Positions 1-8,319 are shown, numbered from the stretch's first letter. The stretch is 48,532 bases of DNA from Candidatus Hydrogenedentota bacterium (GCA_022706235.1 JAKJCY010000011.1:1-48532); one strand, 5' to 3'. Translations and numbers: made by a program. The notes: generated by a model not told the origin, from the sequence alone.

Positions 1-150
1 CGAGTTGTTGGCGTAAAGCCAATAAGGACAAGGAACGTAGAAGCGGCATCCTGCCGCTTTGCATCAAGACGGACATGGGGGCCGCAGTCACCATGGAAGC
101 GGCAAGATGCCGCTTCTACGATCTCGCCATTCCTTACGTGCGGATTTAGG
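1..150 (+). repeat. MITE-like palindromic repeat, copy 1 (left end cut by window)
   Basis: These 150 bases match 21300-21449 in the same orientation with 6 mismatches by hand alignment. Inside, a 24-base inverted repeat (36-59 with 97-120, one mismatch) would form a long hairpin. The right end carries the terminal inverted repeat arm CTTACGTGCGGATTT. Its left partner would lie just before base 1, so this copy is truncated by the window edge. No coding capacity is seen. The architecture, a short element with terminal inverted repeats and an inner palindrome, is that of a non-autonomous mobile element; mobility itself is inferred. Confidence 0.75.
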
Positions 151-244
151 ACACCCGTTTACTGTTGAGCGTATACACGGGGTATGATAAGATAAGGAAT
201 GAGATACATGTACTGATATGGGCTTTGCCCACGAACCCGTGCAG

Positions 245-320
245 CGTCATTGCGAGCAACGCGAAGCAATCTTGTTACCGCAGATTGCTGCGTCGGGCTG
301 GCGCCCTCCTCGCAATGACG
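245..320. repeat. Imperfect palindrome with CGTCATTGCGAG ends
   Basis: The sequence starts with CGTCATTGCGAG and ends with CTCGCAATGACG, its exact reverse complement. An inner pair (GCAATCT / AGATTGC) extends the fold, giving a roughly 76-base hairpin. Short palindromes with this kind of end are dispersed in many unrelated bacterial genomes as intergenic MITE-like or REP-like elements (from memory, not searched). A short reading frame crossing it (165-365) is an artefact of the palindrome. It lies just upstream of the ImmA/IrrE operon and may influence transcript folding. Confidence 0.65.
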
Positions 321-388
321 ACGCGCTTAAACTTTTTTGTTTTGATCGCGGTTTCTGAATGGTAAGGCATTAACAGCAAGCGGCATTT

Positions 389-1540
389 ATGGATCGAGTA
401 GCAATACATTCTGATATTCTCTGCTGGGCGCTGGAGCGCAGCGGCAAAACACCGGCTGCTTTCGCAAAAAAGTTCCCGAAACTTGAGGCGTGGTTATCCG
501 GCGCGTTATTGCCTACGTTCGGGCAATTGGAGGCTTTTGCCAAGGCAACCTATACGCCCATCGGTTTTTTCTTTCTGCCGGAACCACCGGATGAATCGCT
601 GCCCATCCCTGATTTCCGCACCTTTTCGAACATGTCTGTGGAGCGTCCAAGCGCCAATCTGCTGGACACGCTGTATACCATGCAGCGGCGGCGGGACTGG
701 CTGCGCGAGGTCCTGATTGAAGAAGACGCCTCCCCGCTGGATTTTGTGGGCAGTGCGCGGCTGAGCGATCCCCCGGAAAGCATTGGCCGGGAGATGCGCC
801 GTATGGTCGGGCTGGAAGACGGCTGGGCGGCGGAGGTGCGCACCTGGACCAGCGCTGTGGGTGAACTTCGTCGGGCAATCGAAGAATTAGGGGTGCTGGT
901 GGTGATTAACGGCGTGGTGGGCAATAACACCAGCCGCAAACTGGATGTGCATGAGTTTCGAGGGTTTGCCCTCTGCGACGCCTACGCCCCCGCAATCTTT
1001 GTGAATGGCGCTGATTTTGAGTCGGCCAAGATGTTTACCCTCGCCCATGAACTTGCCCACCTCTGGATTGGCGAGGAAGGGGTCTCCGGGTTTGAGGGCA
1101 TTGTTGTAGCGGGTAACGCTGTGGAGAAGTTCTGTGACAAGGCTGCGGCTGAATTCTTGGTTCCTGCACAGGAATTACACGGGGTATGGTCCAAGGTAAA
1201 ACACAAGGAATCTCCGTTTCAAGCAATTGCCCATCAATTCAAGGTGAGTCCGATTGTGGCTGCACGCCGTGCATGGGATCTACGACTGATTGGTCGGGAG
1301 CACTTTTTCACATTCTACAAGGACTATACCGCAGCGGAGCACCAAAAAAAATCCGTAAAGAAAGGCGGCGGCGATTTCTATAGCAACCAGAATACACGAG
1401 TGGGCATGCGTTTCGCGTCGGAAGTGATTCGGGCGGCAAAGGAAGGGCGCATACAATACCGGGAGGCCTACAGTTTGACAGGGCTTTACGGTAATACCTT
1501 CAAGAACTACGTACAACATCTCGGGTTTGACATGCTATGA
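389..1540 (+). CDS. ImmA/IrrE-family zinc metalloprotease with N-terminal HTH-like region
   Basis: This 383-residue protein carries the gluzincin motif HELAH at residues 220-224 (His220, Glu221, His224). A probable third ligand is Glu255 in a KAAAEFLVP segment, the arrangement of the ImmA/IrrE (COG2856) family. The first 60 or so residues look like an XRE-type helix-turn-helix. Family members cleave repressors or antitoxins and often act as the control half of toxin or mobile-element modules. The stop overlaps the start of the DUF4411 gene by four bases (ATGA), so the two are translationally coupled and the pair reads as a toxin-antitoxin-like module. The start is the first ATG; its ribosome site is weak. 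The cleaved target is unknown. Confidence 0.85.
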   Translation: MDRVAIHSDILCWALERSGKTPAAFAKKFPKLEAWLSGALLPTFGQLEAFAKATYTPIGFFFLPEPPDESLPIPDFRTFSNMSVERPSANLLDTLYTMQRRRDWLREVLIEEDASPLDFVGSARLSDPPESIGREMRRMVGLEDGWAAEVRTWTSAVGELRRAIEELGVLVVINGVVGNNTSRKLDVHEFRGFALCDAYAPAIFVNGADFESAKMFTLAHELAHLWIGEEGVSGFEGIVVAGNAVEKFCDKAAAEFLVPAQELHGVWSKVKHKESPFQAIAHQFKVSPIVAARRAWDLRLIGREHFFTFYKDYTAAEHQKKSVKKGGGDFYSNQNTRVGMRFASEVIRAAKEGRIQYREAYSLTGLYGNTFKNYVQHLGFDML

Positions 1541-2055
1541 GCGCATCAGGCCCGTATCTCATGGATGCCGATGTATTCATCCAGGCAAAGAACCAATATT
1601 ATGCCTTCCCCATCTGCCCGGGTTTCTGGGACAGCCTTATCGGCCGCTATGAAACCGGGGATGTTTTCAGTATTGACCATATCAAGCAGGAACTCCTGCG
1701 CGGAGACAAGGAAGAGGATTTGGTCAAGTGGGTAAAGAAGAAAGTACCCAAGGGATTCTTTCTCACGACACAGGAACAAGCCGTTATTGAGCATTATAAA
1801 AACATCATGTTGTGGGTACAGCGCAGCGTGCAGTTTTCGGATGCTGCCAAAGCGAAATTCGCGACGGAGGCTGATGGTTGGCTGGCGGCGTACGCGAAGG
1901 CACATGATTATGTGGTGATTACCGGAGAACAGTACAGGCCGGAAGTCAAATCTCGGGTTCCTCTACCCAATGTGTGCAAGGCATTTGATGTTGAATGTTG
2001 CGAGGTGTTTCGAATGCTGACCAATTTGAGGGTACAATTTGGATGGAAAAGATAG
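1537..2055 (+). CDS. DUF4411 family protein (PIN-like putative toxin)
   Basis: The 172-residue product begins with a hydrophobic strand and Asp10/Asp12 in YLMDADVFIQ, followed by Glu52 in IKQELL and Asp113 in the EADGWLAAYA segment. This acidic spacing resembles PIN-type ribonucleases, and the overall pattern matches DUF4411 proteins. Members are commonly encoded directly after an ImmA/IrrE gene, as here, with a four-base overlap. The inferred role is an RNase-type toxin controlled by the upstream protein. HsdR follows after only 9 bases, so all three genes probably form one transcript. Toxicity and substrate cannot be read from sequence. Confidence 0.75.
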   Translation: MSASGPYLMDADVFIQAKNQYYAFPICPGFWDSLIGRYETGDVFSIDHIKQELLRGDKEEDLVKWVKKKVPKGFFLTTQEQAVIEHYKNIMLWVQRSVQFSDAAKAKFATEADGWLAAYAKAHDYVVITGEQYRPEVKSRVPLPNVCKAFDVECCEVFRMLTNLRVQFGWKR

Positions 2056-2064
2056 GATACCACC

Positions 2065-5000
2065 ATGCCGGGGCAACACACTGAACAGGCTTTTGAAACA
2101 GCCATAGAGGAATACCTGATAACCCATGGCGGGTATCGGCAGGGGGATCCGGCCGCCTTTGACCTGGAACGCGGTCTTTTCTCGGGGAATGTGCTGGCCT
2201 TTATCAATAAATCGCAGCCGAAGGAGTGGGCATACCTGGCAGGCATCCAGAAGGACAAGGCGGAAACAACGCTGCTGGACTCGCTTTGCAGCGCACTGAA
2301 CTCGGAGCATGAGGGCTGTCTTGCCGTGCTGCGGCATGGCTTCAAATGTTTCGGGAAACTGTTTCGCGTGGCCTACTTTTCCCCGGCCAGTGGTATGAAC
2401 CCGGACACGCAGGCGCTCTATGCAGCCAACGACCTGACCGTAACAAGGCAGCTGCATTATTCAAAGAAACATAACAACAGCCTCGACGTAACCCTGGCAT
2501 TGAACGGTATCCCCGTGGCGACGGTGGAACTGAAGAACCCGATGACGGGCCAGACATGGCGTAATGCCATCCATCAGTACAAGTATGACCGTGACCCGGG
2601 CGACCTGATCTTCCAGTTCCGGAAGCGGACACTAGTCCATTTTGCCGTGGATACGGACGAGGTATACATGACCACGCGCCTGTCGGGCAAGCATACCTAC
2701 TTCCTGCCCTTCAACCGGGGCTGCGGCGGCGGCGCGGGCAATCCGGACAATCCGAACGGGTATAAAACCGCCTATCTCTGGAAACAGGTGCTGGCACGGG
2801 ACAGTTTTCTCGATATCCTGGCGCGGTTCATTCATCTGCAAGTGAAAGAGAAGAAACTGGGTGACAAGAAGGTGAAGCGGGAGACCCTGATCTTCCCGCG
2901 CTATCACCAGCTTGATTGCGTGCGTGCCGTAGTAATTCATGCCCGTGACAACGGCACCGGCCATAACTACCTGGTCCAGCACTCCGCCGGGAGCGGCAAG
3001 TCGAACTCCATCGCCTGGCTCGCCCATCGCCTCGCAACGCTGTATAACACTGCCGATGAGAAGGTGTACGATTCGGTGATTGTGGTCACGGACCGGGTGG
3101 TACTCGACCAGCAACTCCAGAACTCCATCTACCAGTTTGAGCATAAGCAGGGCGTGGTGCAGAAGATTGATACCGACTCGACACAACTTGCCGAGGCACT
3201 TACTGCGACGGTGCCCATTATCATTACTACCCTGCAGAAGTTCCCCTTCGCAACGGATAAGATGGGGGGACTTGAGAAGAAGAAGTATGCGGTTATCATT
3301 GACGAGGCGCACAGTTCGCAGGGTGGTGAAACGGCTACGGAGATGAAGGGCGTGCTCGCGGAGGCGTATGTGCGTGAGGAAGCGGCAAAGTTTCGTACTG
3401 AAAATGACCTTCCCGATTACGAGGAAGAAATTGTCAAGACGATGCTGAAACGGGGCAAGCAGCCCAATATCAGTTTCTTCGCCTTTACCGCAACGCCGAA
3501 ATACAAGACGCTGGAGGTGTTCGGCCAGCCCGGCGCAGACGGCAAGCCGCAACCGTTCCACCTGTACAGCATGCGCCAGGCCATTGATGAGGGGTTTATC
3601 CTGGACGTGCTCAGGAATTATACGACCTACAAGCGTTACTACCGGTTGATCAAATCCATCGAAGACGACCCGCAGGTAAACAAGCGTAAAGCGGCACAGG
3701 CCCTGGCGCGGTTCATGAGCCTGCATCCCCATAACATTGCCCAGAAGACCGAGGTGATAGTGGAGCATTTCCGGCAGTTCACCATGCACAAGATTGGCGG
3801 CAAGGCAAAGGCGATGGTGGTGACTTCCAGCCGTCTGCATGCCGTCAAGTATAAACTGGCCTTTGACAAGTATATCGCGGAAAAGGGATACACGGGCATC
3901 AAAACGCTGGTGGCATTCAGCGGCACGGTAACAGACCCCGATATGCCGGGCATGGAATATACCGAAACCGGCATGAACGTGGACAGCAAGGGCAAGCGTA
4001 TCGGGGAGAAGGAACTGCCGGAGCGTTTCGGTAGCGATGCGTACCAGGTGCTGCTGGTGGCGGAGAAGTACCAGACCGGGTTTGACCAACCGCTGCTGCA
4101 TACCATGTATGTGGATAAGCGGCTTGCGGGCATCCAGGCGGTGCAGACCCTGTCCCGTTTGAACCGCACCGCCCACGGTAAGGAAGAGACCTTTGTCCTG
4201 GATTTCGTGAACAATGAAGACGATATCCGGGAGGCGTTCCAGCCGTTCTACGAACAGACCACCATCGGGGAACAGGCGGAAGCACAGCAATTGTACGAAC
4301 TGCAGTCGAAACTGGATTCGTACCAGGTGTACTACAAGGCCGAAGTGGAGGAATTCTGCAAGGTCTTCTACAAACCGAAACCCAACCAGACTGCGGCAGA
4401 CCATGGCCAGATGAATAAATGCATAGACCCGGCGGTGGGCAGGTTCAAGCAACTGGAAGAAGAGATGCGGGAGGCCTTTCGCAAGGAGTTGACCGCTTTC
4501 CGAAACCTGTATGCTTTCATGGCCCAGATCATTCCCTTCCAGGATTCGGAGCTGGAGAAGTTGTACTCCTATATCAGAATGCTTCTGGTGAAACTGCCCA
4601 AGGGCGGCCGGGGGCCGATGTATAACTTCGACGATGATATTGCCTTGAAGTATTACCGGCTCCAGAAAATCAGCGAGGGTTCCATTCAACTGGAGGCGGG
4701 CAAGCAGGAACCCGTATCCGGACCGACCGCGGTAGGAACGGGCCAGGCAAAAGGCCCTGAAATCGAATTATCCAAACTGATTGATATTCTGAACGAACGG
4801 TTCGGCACCGAATTCAAGCCCGGTGATCAACTGTTCTTCGAGTCCATCCGGGAAGATGCCGTTGCCGACGACGGGCTGCGCCAGGCGGCCCTGGCAAACA
4901 CCATGGAAAACTTCGGATTCGTATTCAGCAAAGCCCTCGAAAGCCTCTTCATCGACCGCATGGACCAGAACGAAGAAATCACCAGCAAGTTCATGAATGA

Positions 5001-5085
5001 AAACCAGTTCCGCGATGCCGTGAGCCGGCACCTGTTAAAAGAGGTGTACCATCAGATCAGGCAAGGACACCCCGATACGGTATGA
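2065..5085 (+). CDS. hsdR: Type I restriction enzyme R subunit (HsdR)
   Basis: At 1006 residues this is full length for HsdR, the ATP-driven translocase and endonuclease of type I restriction-modification complexes. The nuclease domain shows Asp141 and the ELK motif at 155-157. The superfamily 2 motor shows Walker A SAGSGKS (307-313), DEAH (413-416) and TATP (475-478), followed by a long helical C-terminus that would contact HsdM. It follows the DUF4411 gene by 9 bases. No methyltransferase (hsdM) or specificity (hsdS) gene is present downstream, where the next gene is a convergent esterase; upstream, only repeats and 388 bases of non-coding DNA are visible. The partners may lie beyond base 1 or elsewhere. 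All key motifs look intact, so the gene is not obviously decayed. Confidence 0.93.
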   Translation: MPGQHTEQAFETAIEEYLITHGGYRQGDPAAFDLERGLFSGNVLAFINKSQPKEWAYLAGIQKDKAETTLLDSLCSALNSEHEGCLAVLRHGFKCFGKLFRVAYFSPASGMNPDTQALYAANDLTVTRQLHYSKKHNNSLDVTLALNGIPVATVELKNPMTGQTWRNAIHQYKYDRDPGDLIFQFRKRTLVHFAVDTDEVYMTTRLSGKHTYFLPFNRGCGGGAGNPDNPNGYKTAYLWKQVLARDSFLDILARFIHLQVKEKKLGDKKVKRETLIFPRYHQLDCVRAVVIHARDNGTGHNYLVQHSAGSGKSNSIAWLAHRLATLYNTADEKVYDSVIVVTDRVVLDQQLQNSIYQFEHKQGVVQKIDTDSTQLAEALTATVPIIITTLQKFPFATDKMGGLEKKKYAVIIDEAHSSQGGETATEMKGVLAEAYVREEAAKFRTENDLPDYEEEIVKTMLKRGKQPNISFFAFTATPKYKTLEVFGQPGADGKPQPFHLYSMRQAIDEGFILDVLRNYTTYKRYYRLIKSIEDDPQVNKRKAAQALARFMSLHPHNIAQKTEVIVEHFRQFTMHKIGGKAKAMVVTSSRLHAVKYKLAFDKYIAEKGYTGIKTLVAFSGTVTDPDMPGMEYTETGMNVDSKGKRIGEKELPERFGSDAYQVLLVAEKYQTGFDQPLLHTMYVDKRLAGIQAVQTLSRLNRTAHGKEETFVLDFVNNEDDIREAFQPFYEQTTIGEQAEAQQLYELQSKLDSYQVYYKAEVEEFCKVFYKPKPNQTAADHGQMNKCIDPAVGRFKQLEEEMREAFRKELTAFRNLYAFMAQIIPFQDSELEKLYSYIRMLLVKLPKGGRGPMYNFDDDIALKYYRLQKISEGSIQLEAGKQEPVSGPTAVGTGQAKGPEIELSKLIDILNERFGTEFKPGDQLFFESIREDAVADDGLRQAALANTMENFGFVFSKALESLFIDRMDQNEEITSKFMNENQFRDAVSRHLLKEVYHQIRQGHPDTV

Positions 5086-5214
5086 CGTTGTACTTTTGCT
5101 CTTCATTGTCAAACCTGAGGAACCCGACGGCCGTTTTTTTTACAGGCACGGAAACCAAGGGCAAAGAGGACTACGAAAAAAAAGATGAGAGACCAGGAAC
5201 ACTATCAGCATGTT

Positions 5215-6261
5215 TCAGGTCCCCGGGATTCCTTCTCTGCTCAGGAATCTGTCGAACCACTCGACCATATCCGTAGCCGCTTCTTGCGCCACATCATCGG
5301 CATAAGGGGCGTCGAACCCGTGCGGCCCACCCGGCGCGGTGCAGAGCGCAGCTTCCACTCCCACCTCATGCAGGAGTCTTTCAAACGCCACGGATTGAGG
5401 ATAGAGATCATCCGCGTCGCCGCATAAGAACAGGGTGGGAACACTGTCTGCCGTTACATGATATTTGGGCGAGATGTGGCGAATGAGCGCATCAAGCTCC
5501 AGCCCTTCCCGCATCCCCGTGAAGAAATGAAAACCGAGCCGCATCCTCGGAAGAATCGTTTCCAGGCATGGCATGCCAAGCGCCATGGCGATCAAGGGTC
5601 CGAGTTGCATGTCAGGGAGCGTCTCCTCCAGATCGTACACACCGTAATAGGGCGCGGCGACCAGCACGTCGGAGTCGTATTGCGAATCCGCGTGTCCGGT
5701 GGGAACAAAGAAGGGGTCGTCGCTGGCCCATGCCACCATGGCGGCAAGGTGTCCCCCGGCGGAACCGCCAGTCACCCCTACTCGAGTCGGATCACCGCCG
5801 AATTCCGGCGCATGTTCCTTGGCCCAGATTACTGCTCCCATCACGTCCTCGATCTGGGTCTGAATCGGATACTTGGGCGCCAGACGGTAGTTGACGTTGA
5901 AAACCACATAGCCATGATTCGCCAGATACTTGCTCCGGAAGACCTGATGCGACATGTCCTTATCCCCCGCAAACCAGGCGCCGCCATGGATGTTGACCAC
6001 CATCGGCTGAAGTCCTTCGTGCTCGTTATAATAGACATCCAGGGTGAGCAGTTCCTGGTCGGGTTCGTCTGGCGCATAGGGGACTCCAAGCCTTTCAAAG
6101 TCACAAAGAGCGCCGTAGTCCTCAATGGAACCGTGCTCCTCCGCGTATTGGGCTGCCAAACGTTCGGCGTAGGCATCAAACACTTCACTTACACACCCGG
6201 TCAAGATCAGAGGAGGAACCAGAATCATCATGACAATGGTTGTTCGCATTAAATTTCCCAT
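5215..6261 (-). CDS. Alpha/beta-hydrolase lipoprotein (esterase/lipase family)
   Basis: This 348-residue protein has a lipoprotein signal with lipobox LTGC (Cys23), so it is probably membrane-anchored in the envelope. The alpha/beta-hydrolase features are the oxyanion motif HGGAW (92-96), nucleophile Ser167 in GGSAGG, an acidic residue in GDADDLYP (284-285) and His314 in GGPHGFD. The family hydrolyses carboxylic esters, including acetyl or feruloyl groups on polysaccharides; the substrate here is unknown. The start at 6261 is supported by AGGAAAGGA seven bases upstream; an internal ATG four codons later is less well placed. It converges on hsdR across a 129-base gap that contains a run of eight T (5134-5141). 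Confidence 0.88.
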   Translation of the reverse strand: MGNLMRTTIVMMILVPPLILTGCVSEVFDAYAERLAAQYAEEHGSIEDYGALCDFERLGVPYAPDEPDQELLTLDVYYNEHEGLQPMVVNIHGGAWFAGDKDMSHQVFRSKYLANHGYVVFNVNYRLAPKYPIQTQIEDVMGAVIWAKEHAPEFGGDPTRVGVTGGSAGGHLAAMVAWASDDPFFVPTGHADSQYDSDVLVAAPYYGVYDLEETLPDMQLGPLIAMALGMPCLETILPRMRLGFHFFTGMREGLELDALIRHISPKYHVTADSVPTLFLCGDADDLYPQSVAFERLLHEVGVEAALCTAPGGPHGFDAPYADDVAQEAATDMVEWFDRFLSREGIPGT

Positions 6262-6952
6262 GCTGAAATCCTTTCCTCGCCGCCCTATATGTCCTCTTGT
6301 CCGCCTCTTCGTCGGGAGACATTCCGGCCAACATGATCTTAGAAAATCATACGGATTCCGGGGAAATCATATCCAACTATCATGAGAAATACACGCGGGA
6401 AATCCCCGCCGATACATGGTGCATCATCGGGTGCTTACTGGTAATCCTATACGATTGCGCTGAGTAACGCCGTATGACTCTATCCAACCATCATCTCACG
6501 CAAATCCTTTGTTCTGGTATGATGCCGGAAACCAATGCGGAAAGGCAACCCATGTGCGACGTTCAAGGAAAAGGGAATTCTACCGCGTGGTGACGGCGCC
6601 CGTGCCTTGGCGTCTCCTGAAAAACTAGATCGTAACACGTTGGTAATATAAAACTTAACTGAACTCGGGTCTTTCGCGAATCATCTCGATTACGAGATAC
6701 GAGTATGAGCATGAAACACGAATCGAAGCAATCGTCTTCGTGCTCGTAATCGTAAAGTTTCTTTCGACAAATACCCCCGGTACGCCGGGGTGTGCGGCTC
6801 TTAACGTGTGAAGCACCGGCCGGGGGGAGCAAGACCGGCCCTTGGTCCAATCGGGCCACGCGCGTAGCGAGTATCTGACCGATAGCACGTCACGAAATGA
6901 TGGTCCATGATTTGATTCATTCTACGCTGATCCGTCATGATAAAACCCGACT
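6262..6952. other. 691-base intergenic region with hairpins, no convincing gene
   Basis: No reading frame here resembles a protein; the minus-strand frames at 6563-6888 are arginine- and proline-rich shadows. Visible structure includes the palindromic element at 6687-6752 and a short perfect hairpin CCCCGG-TACG-CCGGGG at 6775-6790 with no following T run. A TATGAT hexamer near 6518 could be a -10 box, but no convincing -35 is seen. The region separates the esterase (minus) from the PIN pair (plus) and probably holds both promoters. Confidence 0.5.
6687..6752. repeat. Inverted repeat with CGATTACGAG ends
   Basis: The left arm CGATTACGAG (6687-6696) and right arm CTCGTAATCG (6743-6752) are exact reverse complements. 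The 46 bases between them are a degenerate run of ACGAG/ATGAG/ACGAA-like words. The composition differs from surrounding genes and looks like a degraded short repeat. No other copy was noticed in this window. Confidence 0.4.
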
Positions 6953-7429
6953 ATGGATAAGCCAACCTTATATCTGGAAACAAGCATCCCCAGTTTTCTG
7001 CTGGCGGAACCGTCGCGCGACCTTGTGGCCAGTGCCAGACAGGAGATCACGCGCACATGGTGGCGGCGCGATCACGCACGGTTCACCGTGTTCATATCCG
7101 ACACCGTCATTAACGAAGCGCAACAGGGAAATCGTTCGGCCGCGCAGAGACGCTGCGATTTTCTTGAACCGTTCCAGATTCTCGCTACAACGAGCGAAGT
7201 GGACCGCTTAGCCGCGCTGTATGCCTATAAGCATATTGTTCCCGCGCAGAAGATTGGCGATGCGCTGCATCTTGCGTTTGCGAGCCTGTATCGTATGGAT
7301 TTCCTATGCACGTGGAATCTCAAACATATCGCGAACGCCTTTGCGCTTCGTCGCCTGCGCGTGTTGAACGAGAAACAAGGGTTATTCACTCCGGAGATAT
7401 GCACGCCGGAGCAGTTATTGGGAGAATGA
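6953..7429 (+). CDS. PIN-domain protein, VapC-like toxin (type II TA)
   Basis: This 158-residue protein has the PIN outline: an opening strand with acidic residue (YLETSIPSF, Glu9), Glu55 in VINEAQQG, and Asp103 in IGDALHLAFAS, followed by a TWNLKHIAN segment. The first position is Glu rather than the usual Asp, a variant I associate with one VapC-like branch. PIN toxins are metal-dependent ribonucleases acting on tRNA or other RNA. The ATG at 6953 is the only start, because an in-frame stop lies 12 bases upstream; no good ribosome site precedes it. A 65-residue partner starts three bases after the stop, giving toxin-first order, the reverse of classical vapBC. Confidence 0.78.
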   Translation: MDKPTLYLETSIPSFLLAEPSRDLVASARQEITRTWWRRDHARFTVFISDTVINEAQQGNRSAAQRRCDFLEPFQILATTSEVDRLAALYAYKHIVPAQKIGDALHLAFASLYRMDFLCTWNLKHIANAFALRRLRVLNEKQGLFTPEICTPEQLLGE

Positions 7430-7432
7430 AAC

Positions 7433-7630
7433 ATGGACACGGACCCGATTCTGCGGGAAGTACATCAAATGAAAGACCTATTCGCGCGATCAATGGGATA
7501 CGACCTGTCGAGGATGTGTGAACGGCTCCGCGAGGACGCGGAGAAACATCCCGAACGCATGGTCTATCCTCCGTCCCAAACGGCCGCACCGGTCAAGCGC
7601 CGGACGGTCACCCGAAAGACCGCGAAATGA
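7433..7630 (+). CDS. Small antitoxin-like partner of the upstream PIN protein
   Basis: The 65-residue product begins MDTDPILREVHQMKD and has a central helical stretch (MGYDLSRMCERLRED), then a basic tail. Small proteins of the form DPI..EV...R......YDL occur just downstream of this class of PIN proteins, where they are presumed antitoxins. GGAGAA lies in good position before the ATG and overlaps the 3' end of the PIN gene, so translation is probably coupled. No DNA-binding motif is obvious. The function rests on context and pattern similarity. Confidence 0.65.
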   Translation: MDTDPILREVHQMKDLFARSMGYDLSRMCERLREDAEKHPERMVYPPSQTAAPVKRRTVTRKTAK

Positions 7631-8057
7631 GGACTATTCAGCAATACGCCACCCTCACTCAAGTGGTCAGTAGCGCCGCGGCCACGAAAAGTGAAATCGA
7701 AGGCGAAGGCCTCGAATGCGGCAAGTCCTACCGGTTCCATGTCCGTGCTGTATGAGCCAGCGAAACGGGCCGCTGGTCCGACCAACGACCCAACAAGGCC
7801 CCTGCGTCGTCTACTTCGACTGGAAAGCCCCCGTTCCCGGCAAAGGCAGTGCGGTGCGCTCCTGCATCGTCCTCTGCCGCGAACACGCCCTCGGCCAACC
7901 TTTTACCGACTGGCTTCAAGCCGGCCTCGTGCTCGAAAGCGGAATTAACCTTACAAACCAGCCAAGATTTATTCAACTCGAACATCGTATAATAGCCGTC
8001 AACGCCAGCGGCACCGGCGTGCCGAGTAATGTTGTGGCGATGGTGTTATGGCCATAA
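7627..8057 (+). pseudogene. Decayed fibronectin type III domain gene
   Basis: Starting at an ATG that overlaps the previous stop, one frame reads a fibronectin-III-like half ending GKSYRFHVRAV, then hits TGA (7756-7758) and continues ASETGRWSDQRPNKAP, as expected for the next strand. After about 7790 the homology moves to another frame, which reads VVYFDWKAP and later NLTNQPRF and AVNASGTGVPSNVVAMVL before a stop at 8057. Together these resemble the two-repeat fibronectin-III proteins common in glycan-degrading bacteria, broken by at least one stop and one frameshift. No intact N-terminus is visible, so it is a remnant. Sequencing error is an alternative for the frameshift but would also have to explain the stop. 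Confidence 0.6.
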
Positions 8058-8259
8058 CGTTATCAGCAATACCACGAAGACACACGAAAAAGAAAGGGAT
8101 TTAAATAGGAACAATGAACAGGACGAAATATTGGATGTTATCAAGAGTATTCGTGATCTGCAGGTAGATGTATTTGAGAAACTATCTTCTATAGATGACA
8201 ATCTAAAAGCACTTTATCAAATTATCGAAGAAAGACTTCCCAAAAGGTCAAGGTATTGA
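8029..8259 (+). CDS. Small hypothetical protein, helical C-terminal half
   Basis: The frame encodes up to 76 residues. The last 47 (from about NEQDEILDVIK to EERLPKRSRY) look like a real, charged coiled-coil-forming segment, while the first 25 overlap the fibronectin remnant and look unnatural. No good ribosome site or alternative ATG in frame is seen, so the true start is uncertain and the gene could be a 3' fragment. The codon mix is AT-richer than its neighbours. The end lies in the first unit of a 31-base tandem repeat. Function unknown. Confidence 0.3.
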   Translation: MLWRWCYGHNVISNTTKTHEKERDLNRNNEQDEILDVIKSIRDLQVDVFEKLSSIDDNLKALYQIIEERLPKRSRY

Positions 8260-8319
8260 AGAAAGATTTCCCAAAAGATTAGGGTAGTGAAGAAAGACTT
8301 CCCAAAGACTGATGGGGTG
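8227..8319 (+). repeat. 31-base tandem repeat, three units
   Basis: Three consecutive imperfect units begin GAAGAAAGAYTTCCCAAA at 8227, 8258 and 8289. The first unit encodes the C-terminal EERLPKRSRY of the small upstream frame and supplies its stop at the junction; the later units fall after the stop. The remaining DNA to 8481 is AT-rich and shows no gene. Confidence 0.75.

Noticed and set aside
165-365. 66-residue frame at the left edge
   Set aside because: Its sequence is generated by the palindromic repeat at 245-320.
2632-4689. 685-residue minus-strand frame opposite hsdR
   Set aside because: It lies wholly inside the hsdR gene, whose motifs are intact; the antisense translation has no domain and arises from GC-biased codon positions.
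5134-5141. Run of eight T after hsdR as an intrinsic terminator
   Set aside because: The only adjacent symmetry is the loopless ACGGCCGT, too small to form a terminator hairpin.
5458-6252. 264-residue plus-strand frame opposite the esterase
   Set aside because: Antisense to a lipoprotein esterase with a full catalytic set; no independent support.
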